NCBI GenBank assembly: GCA_004356265.1
Contig: SMXK01000002.1
Location: 1-14,883 of the forward strand
Direction: 5' to 3'
Source: Bacteroidota bacterium
Lineage (GTDB): Bacteria; Bacteroidota; Rhodothermia; Rhodothermales; UBA10348
Length of the DNA: 14,883 nucleotides
In this document: in pieces, positions 6,426 through 14,008 of the stretch
Position numbering within the stretch: the stretch's first letter is position 1
How the letters are laid out: every line of letters starts with the position of its first letter
Position numbers and translations under genes: made by a program
Notes under the pieces: generated by a model
The model's input: the letters and a program-made list of their open reading frames with translations, nothing else
Databases searched by the model: none
What the model was told of the DNA's origin: nothing

Positions 6426-9407
6426 ATGAAGCAACACTCCCCTGTGGACGATAAACCGTTCGGGCTTCCGGAATTTTCGGTGTCGACGCGCACGCCTGAA
6501 AAAGTAGAAATGACGACCGTTATGCACGAAGACGGGCGCATGAGCCAATATCCTCCCGAAGAGAAATGGAATGACTGGGTGGAGTGGGATGGCAAAGCGT
6601 GGCCACGAAAAGTAGCCCGGCACTACACGCTTGTTCCTACTGTCTGTTTCAACTGCGAAAGTGGATGCGGACTCCTGGCGTATGTGGATCGAGAGACGCT
6701 CGCGATCAAAAAATTTGAAGGCAATCCGGCGCACCCCGGCAGCCGTGGACGAAACTGCGCCAAGGGCCCGGCGACTATAAATCAGGTGTATGATCCCGAA
6801 CGAATTTTATACCCCCTGAAACGGGTCGGCAAACGCGGGGAAGGAAAATGGAAACGGGTGACCTGGGAAGAAGTCCTCGACGATATTGCGGGCAAAATGC
6901 GCAACAGCCGCGCAAAACGAAAAGACGGAATCATGTATCACGTCGGCCGCGCGGGAGAAGACGGATTTACAAACCGATGTATTCAGTCTTGGGGGGTTGA
7001 CGCGCACAACAGTCATACTAACATTTGCTCAGCCGGCGCCCGTACGGGGTACGCGCTCTGGGGCGCATTTGATCGCCCGAGCCCGGACTACGCAAATGCC
7101 CGCGTTATCATTCTGATTTCAAGTCATCTTGAAACGGGACACTACTTTAATCCGCACGCTCAGCGGATCATGGAGGCGAAAAGCAAGGGCGCAAAAATCA
7201 TCACACTGGACCCTCGACTGAGTAATACTGCGTCAAAAAGTGATGTCTGGTTGCCAACGTGGCCGGGCAGTGAATCCACATTCCTGCTGTCTGTAGCGAA
7301 CCACATGATCCAGAATGATCTGTACGACAAGACGTTTGTGCGTCGGTGGGTAAATTGGCGCGAAACCCTGAGCCAATTCGAAGACGGGCGGTTTCCTGAT
7401 GTGGGGTTTGATCTTCCGGGTGACGGGCGGTGGGACCGGATGAAAGAGCGAGTTCGGAAGTTGTTCGCGGAGCGAAAATTTGATCTGGAGTCCGACGAAG
7501 AAGAGTTTGAGCTTTTTGATGCCCTCCTGAAAACACTCTACTCGGAGTTCACATTCGAAAAGGCGGCGGAAGAAACGCAGGTCTCGGTGGAGCGAATCCG
7601 TCAGGCCGCAGAAATTATTGCGGAATCGAAAGGGCAGTTGTCGGCGCACACGTGGCGGTCCGCTGCTATTGGGAATCTGGGTGGATGGCAGGTCGCGAGG
7701 TGCCTCTTTTTCCTGAACATCTTGACGGGTAGTGTCGGCACCCGTGGGGGTACGTCGGGAAATTCCTGGAATAAGTTTGTGCCCAAACCGTTTGACCAGC
7801 CGGAACCGTTCAATGCATGGAATGAGTTGCACCTCCCGGATGAATGGCCTTTGGCCCACTACGAAATGAGCTTTCTGTTGCCCCACTTTCTGGAGGAAGG
7901 CCGGGGAGACATCGATGTGTATTTCACACGCGTCTACAATCCGCTATGGATTAACCCGGATGGTTTCATGTGGTTAAAGGCGCTTAAGGACGAAGAAAAA
8001 ATCCGCTTTCACGTGGCCATGACACCGACGTGGAACGAGTCAGCCTGGTTCGCAGATTACGTGTTACCGATGGGTCATGCTGGCGAACGACATGATTTGA
8101 TGAGTCAAGAAACACATGCCGGACAATGGATAGCGTTTCGGCAACCGGTCCAGCGAGTGGCTCGGGAAAGACTCGGCCGGCCGGTTAAATACACGTACGA
8201 GAGTAATCCCGGAGAAGTATGGGAAGAAAACGAGTTCTGGATAGAGTTGTCTGTTAAGATGGACCCGGACGGATCTCTCGGAATCCGGAAACACTTCAAA
8301 AGCCCGTATCGGGAGGGCGAGATTATCACGGTGAGCGAATATTACCAGTGGATATTCGAAAATTCAGTTCCGGGACTTCCGGAGGCCGCAGCGAAAAAGG
8401 GCCTGACTCCTCTTGAATATATGCGCACATTCGGCGCGTTCGAGATATCGAAGGATGTATATGTGCCGTACGAGGAGAGCGTGTCTGCTGATGGGTGCCA
8501 CGTGGACGGCGACGGCCGGATCATAAAGGACGGATCTGCGATTGGCGTGTTGATTGACGGAAAAGCAAAAACAGGATTCGGCACCCCGAGCCGAAAACTG
8601 GAGTTTTTTTCTCCGACGATGAGTGAGTGGGGTTGGCCGGAAAAGGAATATGTTTTTCCGTGGGCACTTAAAAGTCACGTTCATCCCGATAACATAGATC
8701 GGGCGCGCGGTGAAATGCTGCTGCTGCCGAACTTCCGGCTGCCGACACTCATTCACACGCGCAGTGCGAACGCCAAATGGTTGTATGAATTGAGCCACAA
8801 AAATCCGATCTGGATGCATCCGGAAGATGCTGCCAGAATCGGAGTCGAGACGTCGGGTCTGGTTCGCGTGACAACCGTAATCGGATATTTTGTTGATCGC
8901 GTGTGGCTCACCGAGGGAATCAAGCCGGGCGTTATCGCAATGAGTCATCACCTGGGCAGGTGGCGCTTGAAGGAGCACGAAGGGCTGAACAAAGGAGCCT
9001 CGAACCTTGTGAATATCGAGGAGAATGAGGACGGTGAACATACACTTCGCGTATTACATGGGGCGACGGCCTGGAAATCTTTCGATCCGGACACCTCCAG
9101 AATCTGGTGGGAAGACGTTGGTGTGCATCAGAATTTGACTCATGCGGTGCAACCAGATCCGGTTTCGGGGCACCATTGCTGGTTACAGAAAGCGATAAAT
9201 GTTGAAAAGGCCCGAGACGGAGACGTGCATGGAGACGTGCAGGTCGACACAAAAAAATCGATGGCTGCCTATCACGAATGGTTGGCTTTAACCCGGTCGG
9301 CCAGAGACTACAGCCCCGATGGTACCCGACGACCGTATTGGTTGAAGCGACCCCTCAAGCCGGTCCGGGAAGCCTACAACTTGCCTCTGGAAAACTGGAA
9401 ATCGTGA
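6426..9407 (+). CDS. Molybdopterin (bis-MGD) oxidoreductase catalytic subunit, DMSO reductase family
   Basis: This 993-aa protein starts at ATG 6426, 4 nt after the previous stop. The frame is open further upstream, but only inside the NrfD gene. The [4Fe-4S] motif of the family is C74-x2-C77-x3-C81 ... C111, followed by AKG with K113, the electron-relay lysine. HTNICSAGARTGY (197-209) places C201 as the probable Mo/W ligand, suggesting Cys coordination as in NapA/Psr-like enzymes and not the Ser of DmsA. PGSESTFLL (280-288) and RSAAIGNLGGWQVARC (411-426) are pterin-binding regions. Residues about 315-372 are a charged insertion, and about 763-846 is the C-terminal molydopterin-dinucleotide-binding domain. 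No twin-arginine signal is present, so the enzyme is predicted to be cytoplasmic. Substrate unknown: a sulfite dehydrogenase (SoeA)-like role, polysulfide/thiosulfate or other oxyanion chemistry are all possible. Confidence 0.88.
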   Translation: MKQHSPVDDKPFGLPEFSVSTRTPEKVEMTTVMHEDGRMSQYPPEEKWNDWVEWDGKAWPRKVARHYTLVPTVCFNCESGCGLLAYVDRETLAIKKFEGNPAHPGSRGRNCAKGPATINQVYDPERILYPLKRVGKRGEGKWKRVTWEEVLDDIAGKMRNSRAKRKDGIMYHVGRAGEDGFTNRCIQSWGVDAHNSHTNICSAGARTGYALWGAFDRPSPDYANARVIILISSHLETGHYFNPHAQRIMEAKSKGAKIITLDPRLSNTASKSDVWLPTWPGSESTFLLSVANHMIQNDLYDKTFVRRWVNWRETLSQFEDGRFPDVGFDLPGDGRWDRMKERVRKLFAERKFDLESDEEEFELFDALLKTLYSEFTFEKAAEETQVSVERIRQAAEIIAESKGQLSAHTWRSAAIGNLGGWQVARCLFFLNILTGSVGTRGGTSGNSWNKFVPKPFDQPEPFNAWNELHLPDEWPLAHYEMSFLLPHFLEEGRGDIDVYFTRVYNPLWINPDGFMWLKALKDEEKIRFHVAMTPTWNESAWFADYVLPMGHAGERHDLMSQETHAGQWIAFRQPVQRVARERLGRPVKYTYESNPGEVWEENEFWIELSVKMDPDGSLGIRKHFKSPYREGEIITVSEYYQWIFENSVPGLPEAAAKKGLTPLEYMRTFGAFEISKDVYVPYEESVSADGCHVDGDGRIIKDGSAIGVLIDGKAKTGFGTPSRKLEFFSPTMSEWGWPEKEYVFPWALKSHVHPDNIDRARGEMLLLPNFRLPTLIHTRSANAKWLYELSHKNPIWMHPEDAARIGVETSGLVRVTTVIGYFVDRVWLTEGIKPGVIAMSHHLGRWRLKEHEGLNKGASNLVNIEENEDGEHTLRVLHGATAWKSFDPDTSRIWWEDVGVHQNLTHAVQPDPVSGHHCWLQKAINVEKARDGDVHGDVQVDTKKSMAAYHEWLALTRSARDYSPDGTRRPYWLKRPLKPVREAYNLPLENWKS
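9219..9241 (+). repeat. Short tandem repeat in the catalytic-subunit gene
   Basis: GGAGACGTGCA occurs at 9219-9229 and again at 9231-9241 with a 12-nt period, encoding GDV-H-GDV-Q near the C-terminus. It keeps the reading frame and may be a small in-frame duplication in a surface loop. Confidence 0.6.
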
Positions 9408-9410
9408 GTC

Positions 9411-10331
9411 ATGTCTGAACGATCCGGGCGCTTCGATGATCTCGCATGTTTATTTCGGTTTGACCCTACTGGAAAGGCGGCTGCGGGAGCGGCCGACAGG
9501 CTCTCACTGCGGGTAATCCTCGGCGGGGCGGATCCGGGAAATAATCTGAGCGAGCCTGAGATGCAGGATGAATGGGGCGCGTTGCATCAGTCCGTTTTCG
9601 GGTTTAACGTATTTCCATATGCGTCTGTATTTCTGGAGAATGATGGGAAAATGGGCGGTGAAATTGGAGAAAGAACGGCGAGGATGTACGCAGCAGCAGC
9701 ATTTTTCCCGACTGGCGGGGAGGCTCCGGACCACATCATCACGCAGCTCGAGTATTGCGCCTTTCAGAGTAATAATTCCGATGCTGTAAACGACAGCCTT
9801 GCCCGCTTCCTGGACCGCGAGATGTTGTCGTGGGTGCCAGCGTTCGCGTTCGCGGTTTACCGCCAGACCGACGGATATTACGCTGAATTATTGACGGCGC
9901 TGCTGAAGGTTTTGATCGACGAGCGTGCTTTCACTGAAGCTAAATTTGAACGTCCAAGGCCTGGCTCCGAAAAAGCCCGTGAGGATGTGTCTTCAGTCCG
10001 TGATCTGGCTGGTCACTTCACAACAGCGGTACGTTGTGGGATGTTTTTATCACGTAATGACATTTCGGAACTGGCCCGAAACGTTCGTGTACCCGCCGGA
10101 TTCGGAAGTCGCCAGCAGATGTTGACCACGCTTTTCGATTCTTCCCGGACGTATTCGAAAGAAAACGAGTTGACGGCCTTGCTCGACACCATGTGCCGAA
10201 CAGAGGCGACAAACTGGCTCGCTGCAGCCGAAGATGCCGACATGGACGCTCTCACATTCTGGTCCAGGGTGTGGGCCTCCCGCCTTGAGCATAGTCAGCG
10301 TCTGCTCCAAGACACGACAGAATTGACCTAG
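9411..10331 (+). CDS. TorD/DmsD-family molybdoenzyme maturation chaperone (long form)
   Basis: This 306-aa protein begins 3 nt after the catalytic-subunit stop. The N-terminal two thirds show the all-helical TorD pattern: FPYASVF (68-74, the P-Y/E-S-V motif), then RTARMYAAAAFFPTG (88-102), PDHIITQLEYCAF (106-118) and FLDREMLSWVPAFAFAV (133-149). TorD proteins bind the apo-catalytic subunit and help insert the bis-MGD cofactor; many also proofread Tat export. The partner here lacks a Tat signal, so a NarJ-like cofactor-loading role is more likely. Family members are usually about 200-230 aa. This one carries roughly 120 extra C-terminal residues, including DLAGHFTTAVRCGMFLSRNDI (in 196-220) and a Trp-containing helical end, whose role I do not recognise. 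The stop shares bases with the convergent transporter stop. Confidence 0.8.
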   Translation: MSERSGRFDDLACLFRFDPTGKAAAGAADRLSLRVILGGADPGNNLSEPEMQDEWGALHQSVFGFNVFPYASVFLENDGKMGGEIGERTARMYAAAAFFPTGGEAPDHIITQLEYCAFQSNNSDAVNDSLARFLDREMLSWVPAFAFAVYRQTDGYYAELLTALLKVLIDERAFTEAKFERPRPGSEKAREDVSSVRDLAGHFTTAVRCGMFLSRNDISELARNVRVPAGFGSRQQMLTTLFDSSRTYSKENELTALLDTMCRTEATNWLAAAEDADMDALTFWSRVWASRLEHSQRLLQDTTELT

Positions 10332-12040
10332 CTCGATTCGACGGGAATATCGTTTGTTTCTCGTCCCCATCCAGAAAGCACAAGATTCACAGCGCGATAC
10401 GGACTCAGAGCAAATCGATCCTCTCCCAGCATATCAACCAATTCCGATTTCTGAATCACTCTGAAAACGGCCGTTTTCATGCCACCGAAATAGAGATCGA
10501 TCTCGCGTTCCTGCAGTGTCCTTGTGATGTCTATCAAAACTGCGAGTGCGGTGGTATCCAGGTCATTAATACTACTCGCGTCCAGTACGATCGCTCGAAT
10601 ATCTTCCCTGTCTGCCTGAATAAGAATCTGGGTGCGAACGTATCTCGCATTTGTAAACGCGAACGATGCATCGAGTCTCAGTATCGCGATGCCTTCAACT
10701 GCCTTTGCCTCCGGGAAAAATTCAAGTTCGCGGTATGATCGACTCCCCGGAAGATGCCCGAGAATGGCTATGTTCGGCCTGCTCACCCTGTAAACAACCG
10801 CTGCAGCGGAGGCCAGTATTCCGAATAATATTCCCTGATGAATACCCAGAAGGAGCGTCGCAGCGAACGTACTCAGGGCGATAATTCCATCGACTCGTTT
10901 CGTACGCAGGATATACAGGGCCTCCGAAATATCGATCAGGCTGAGCGATGCGACGATGATCATGGAGGCGAACAAAGACATGGGGAGGTATGCAAACACC
11001 GGCGTCAGAAACAATAGCGCCATACCCACAACGAGGGCGGCAACAACGTTCGACAACGCGGATGCGGCACCCGCATGTTCATTCACAGCCGACCTCGAAA
11101 AGCTTCCTGACACAGGAATTGCTCTGAACATTGACCCGACGAGATTCATCACGCCGAGCGTGAAAAACTCTGTGTTCGCACTTATCTGATAGCGATGTTT
11201 GGCCGCGAAAAACGAGCCCAACGAGATCAATGTCATGAATTGAACCAGCACAAGAGTAAATGCCGTAGGTAGAAGAGCCCGGACAGACGAAAGATGGAAC
11301 TCGGGGATCGCAAAGGCGGGAAGCCCCGACGGAATTTGGGCGACGACGGCAACACCGGCTTCATCCAGGCTGAAAACAGTCAGAAGTGTGGCTCCGGCAA
11401 CGACGGCGATCAGCGCAGCGGGAAGCCTGGGAAGCCACTTCCGGACAGCAAGAATGATCACGATCCCCAAGATACCGAGCCCGGTAGTCAACAGGTGAAT
11501 CTCAGAAACATGGGTTACGGTCTGTACCAGAACGGCCGTCAGCGACGAAGTGACCGGTTTCGCAATTCCGAGAAGATCGGGTAACTGGCTGACACCGATG
11601 ATGATAACCGCCCCGGACATAAACCCGAGAGTAACCGGTCGCGACAGTAAATTGACGATGAAACCGAGACGCAATAAGCCCATCGCCATTTGCAAGGCCC
11701 CAACCAGGAACGCCAGCATGATGGCCAGAGCAATGTAATCCTCCGTCATGGGCGTTGCGATCTGACTCAATCCACCCGCAACAATAATGCAGTCGATCGC
11801 TACGATGCCAACAGCGAGATGTCGTGCGGTCCCGAAAATCGGGTACATCAAGAGTGGTACGAGTGATGCGTATAAACCAATTACGGGTGGCACTCCTGCC
11901 AAAACCGCGTAAGCCATTCCTTGAGGCACAAGCATCACGCCAACCGAGAGACCGGCAATGAGATCGCGTCTGGCATTAGCAAGAGAATAACCGGGCAACC
12001 ATCTCGTTATTGGAAAATATCTGTACGAATTAGGAAACAC
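10328..12040 (-). CDS. SulP/SLC26-family anion transporter with STAS domain
   Basis: This 570-aa inner-membrane transporter starts at GTG 12040, 6 nt after the recJ stop. No later ATG would preserve the N-terminal conserved region. The SulP landmarks are RRDLIAGLSVGVMLVPQGMAYA (from R24, first TM), PPVIGLYASLVPLL (51-64) and GTARHLAVGIVAID (70-83). A long hydrophobic region follows with about 12-14 helices, including SRPVTLGFMSGAVIIIG. The C-terminal part from about residue 440 is a STAS domain (GIAILRLDASFAF and IVLDASSINDLDTTAL) that in this family regulates transport. Substrates across the family include sulfate, bicarbonate, dicarboxylates, chloride and molybdate; sequence alone does not decide. 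The family consensus AVGPVA at the start of the third helix reads AVGIVA here, replacing the usual proline. Co-transcription with recJ is likely. It faces the molybdoenzyme operon, which may or may not be meaningful. Confidence 0.9.
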   Translation of the reverse strand: MFPNSYRYFPITRWLPGYSLANARRDLIAGLSVGVMLVPQGMAYAVLAGVPPVIGLYASLVPLLMYPIFGTARHLAVGIVAIDCIIVAGGLSQIATPMTEDYIALAIMLAFLVGALQMAMGLLRLGFIVNLLSRPVTLGFMSGAVIIIGVSQLPDLLGIAKPVTSSLTAVLVQTVTHVSEIHLLTTGLGILGIVIILAVRKWLPRLPAALIAVVAGATLLTVFSLDEAGVAVVAQIPSGLPAFAIPEFHLSSVRALLPTAFTLVLVQFMTLISLGSFFAAKHRYQISANTEFFTLGVMNLVGSMFRAIPVSGSFSRSAVNEHAGAASALSNVVAALVVGMALLFLTPVFAYLPMSLFASMIIVASLSLIDISEALYILRTKRVDGIIALSTFAATLLLGIHQGILFGILASAAAVVYRVSRPNIAILGHLPGSRSYRELEFFPEAKAVEGIAILRLDASFAFTNARYVRTQILIQADREDIRAIVLDASSINDLDTTALAVLIDITRTLQEREIDLYFGGMKTAVFRVIQKSELVDMLGEDRFALSPYRAVNLVLSGWGRETNDIPVESS

Positions 12041-12046
12041 GCGCGT

Positions 12047-13822
12047 TTACCCGGATGGAAACGAACTGGATGAGAGCCGGACATCAAGAGCACGAAGCTG
12101 AATCGTAGTTCGACCGTTCCAGGTATTTTCCTGGACAGAAAATAACAGATCAATCGGTTCGCCGGATGTTTTGCTCGTTAAGAGCATTTCCATTTTATCG
12201 CTCATTCGGAAACCGATTACATCCCTTGGTTTGGCACTTTCAAATTTAGGAATAACCGAAAATTTGAGATGTGTGCGTTCGTGCCCAACGGCTTTCGGGC
12301 GCCCTGTAAGCAAGAGGTTTTTCGCCCAGAAGACGGGAGCCTTGTTGTCAGGTCCAAAAGGTTCGAACTGCTTCAAAACGGCCCAGAATCTTTCAGTCAG
12401 GCTGGACAGACTCATTTCTGTATCAACTTCCAGTATGGGATCGAGCAATTCCGGTCCGATTCTTTTACTGACGGCCTCTTCAAATCGTTTGGTGAACGCA
12501 GGTACATTCTCTTCCAATAACGTTACACCTGCAGCGTAAGTATGTCCGCCGAAGTCAGTAAGTAGGTCCTGACAATCTCGCAGAGCCTCGAAGACACTCA
12601 CTCCATTTACGGAACGGCATGACCCCTTTACGATGCCATTTACAGACGTAAGTAATATTGTGGGTCGGTAGAATCTGTCTACGAGTCGACTGGCGACAAT
12701 TCCAATGACGCCGACGTTCCATTCCGGATTGTACAAAACGAGAGTGTTGAGATCCGCAGAAGTCAACTTGCGCTCTGCCATTTTGAAGGCGGTCTGCTGT
12801 GTTTCGCGGTCGATCTCCCGCCTTTTCTTATTTACTTCTTCAAGCTGTTTGGCTCGAGTAGCCGCATCTTCGTCCGTTTCGGAGAGAAGTAAATGGACGG
12901 CTCTGTCAGCCTCGCCAAGTCTGCCCGCGGCGTTTATTCGGGGTCCGATGGTAAACAATATTGACGAAGATGAACTCTCGCTGAGTTTCGTTCGGGCCTC
13001 CATGGCCAAAAAACGCAGGCCACGCCTCGAGTTCTGACGGAGCCGAATCAGCCCTTCACGTAATAAAATTCGATTTTCCCCGGTTACCGATACAATATCG
13101 CTGGCTGTGGCGAGGGCAACCAGATCCAGGTAGACTTCAGCCTCTTCAGGATCTCGGTTTTGGCGGACCAGAAGCGCTTGAACCAATTTGTATGTGACGC
13201 CGCATCCGCACAATTCTTTAAACGGATACGGGCAGTCGGACTGCTTCGGGTCCAGTACAGCAACAGCGTCCGGAAGTTCGTCAAGCGGAGTATGATGATC
13301 GCACACAATGACATCGATACCCTTTTCTCCAGCATATGCGATCTCGTCAACGGACGTTACCCCGCAATCCAACGCGACAATCAGAGTTGCCATATTCTCG
13401 GCACAGACATCGATCCCGGCGCGCGAAAGCCCGTAGCCGTGAATGTGCCGATTGGGAATGAAGAACGAGATCGACTCACGTGAGCCCGAGTCGGAGCCGG
13501 AAAACGTCCTTAAAAACGATGTCAGTACGGCCGTAGACGTTGTGCCGTCCACATCATAATCACCATAGACGATGATTCGTTCGCCGGATTGCAGAGCGGT
13601 ATCGATGCGTTCTACCGCTTCCTGCATACCTTTCATCAGATACGGGTCATGCAGGTCGCTTAGTCCGGCACGAAAAAAAAATTTCGCTTTCGAAATCGAG
13701 TCGATGCCGCGGAGCAAAAGCGACGTCGCCAACTCTACCGGCAGATTATTCAGATCGCGACTGAAATCTTGCGGAGACATCGATTCTTCCACCTGCTTCA
13801 TGACCCAACGGCTCTGGCGCAT
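12047..13822 (-). CDS. recJ: Single-stranded-DNA-specific exonuclease RecJ
   Basis: This 591-aa enzyme from ATG 13822 (MRQSRWVMK, the usual short lead before W) would degrade single-stranded DNA 5' to 3' in RecF-pathway recombination, mismatch repair and base excision repair. DHH phosphoesterase motifs are present: DYDVDG (88-93), DCGV (152-155), CDHHTP (174-179) and GPRINAAGR (293-301). The DHHA1 part has WNVGVIGIVASR (368-379), GSCRS (400-404) and FGGHTYAAG (424-432), with a C-terminal OB-like region after it. Length and motif order are normal for RecJ and all catalytic aspartates and histidines are intact. The frame could extend to a TTG at 13870, but that would run into a possible promoter. 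A run of nine T on the coding strand encodes FFF at residues 48-50. It is followed after 6 nt by the SulP transporter gene. Confidence 0.93.
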   Translation of the reverse strand: MRQSRWVMKQVEESMSPQDFSRDLNNLPVELATSLLLRGIDSISKAKFFFRAGLSDLHDPYLMKGMQEAVERIDTALQSGERIIVYGDYDVDGTTSTAVLTSFLRTFSGSDSGSRESISFFIPNRHIHGYGLSRAGIDVCAENMATLIVALDCGVTSVDEIAYAGEKGIDVIVCDHHTPLDELPDAVAVLDPKQSDCPYPFKELCGCGVTYKLVQALLVRQNRDPEEAEVYLDLVALATASDIVSVTGENRILLREGLIRLRQNSRRGLRFLAMEARTKLSESSSSSILFTIGPRINAAGRLGEADRAVHLLLSETDEDAATRAKQLEEVNKKRREIDRETQQTAFKMAERKLTSADLNTLVLYNPEWNVGVIGIVASRLVDRFYRPTILLTSVNGIVKGSCRSVNGVSVFEALRDCQDLLTDFGGHTYAAGVTLLEENVPAFTKRFEEAVSKRIGPELLDPILEVDTEMSLSSLTERFWAVLKQFEPFGPDNKAPVFWAKNLLLTGRPKAVGHERTHLKFSVIPKFESAKPRDVIGFRMSDKMEMLLTSKTSGEPIDLLFSVQENTWNGRTTIQLRALDVRLSSSSFPSG

Positions 13823-13868
13823 AACTCGGGAAGAAGGGGAAAAATGGGTGGAATTAAACGTGCCATTC

Positions 13869-13896
13869 AATATAGGGTCCGGCCGACCGGCGACCC
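13869..13896 (-). promoter_or_regulatory. Dyad and -10-like box upstream of recJ
   Basis: GGGTC-CGG-CCGA-CCG-GC-GACCC (13875-13896) can fold into an 8-bp stem with a 2-nt bulge. Read toward recJ, the sequence immediately after it is TATATT (13874-13869), one mismatch from TATAAT. No -35 hexamer lies 17 nt upstream; the dyad occupies that place. It could be an operator or activator site, or chance. Transcription from here would start near 13862, which favours the ATG at 13822 over the TTG at 13870. Confidence 0.25.
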
Positions 13897-13968
13897 TCAG
13901 CCCGGCGCGAAATTTCTCACAAATGCGAGTTGCTTATCAGTGATACTTTCCAACCGATACCATCCAGA

Positions 13969-13974
13969 TACAAT
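13969..13974 (+). promoter_or_regulatory. -10-like hexamer for the right-edge membrane protein gene
   Basis: TACAAT differs from TATAAT by one base and lies about 35 nt before the GTG start at 14009, with an AT-rich stretch after it. The -35 region (CTTTCC or TTTCCA at 16-17 nt) is a poor match, so this is a weak call. The rest of the 13823-14008 gap shows nothing else I can name. Confidence 0.25.
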
Positions 13975-14008
13975 TAAAAGAATAATTTAGAACGCGAACT
14001 TGGCGGCT

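Noticed and set aside
6426..6530. Possible Tat signal at the N-terminus of the catalytic subunit
   Set aside because: The first 35 residues contain no twin arginine and no hydrophobic stretch.
7233..9041. Long minus-strand open frames (217 and 225 codons)
   Set aside because: They are antisense to the catalytic subunit and their translations show no domain pattern.
13823..13870. TTG start extending RecJ by 16 residues
   Set aside because: RecJ proteins normally begin shortly before the conserved Trp, which ATG 13822 provides; the extension overlaps a possible -10 box.
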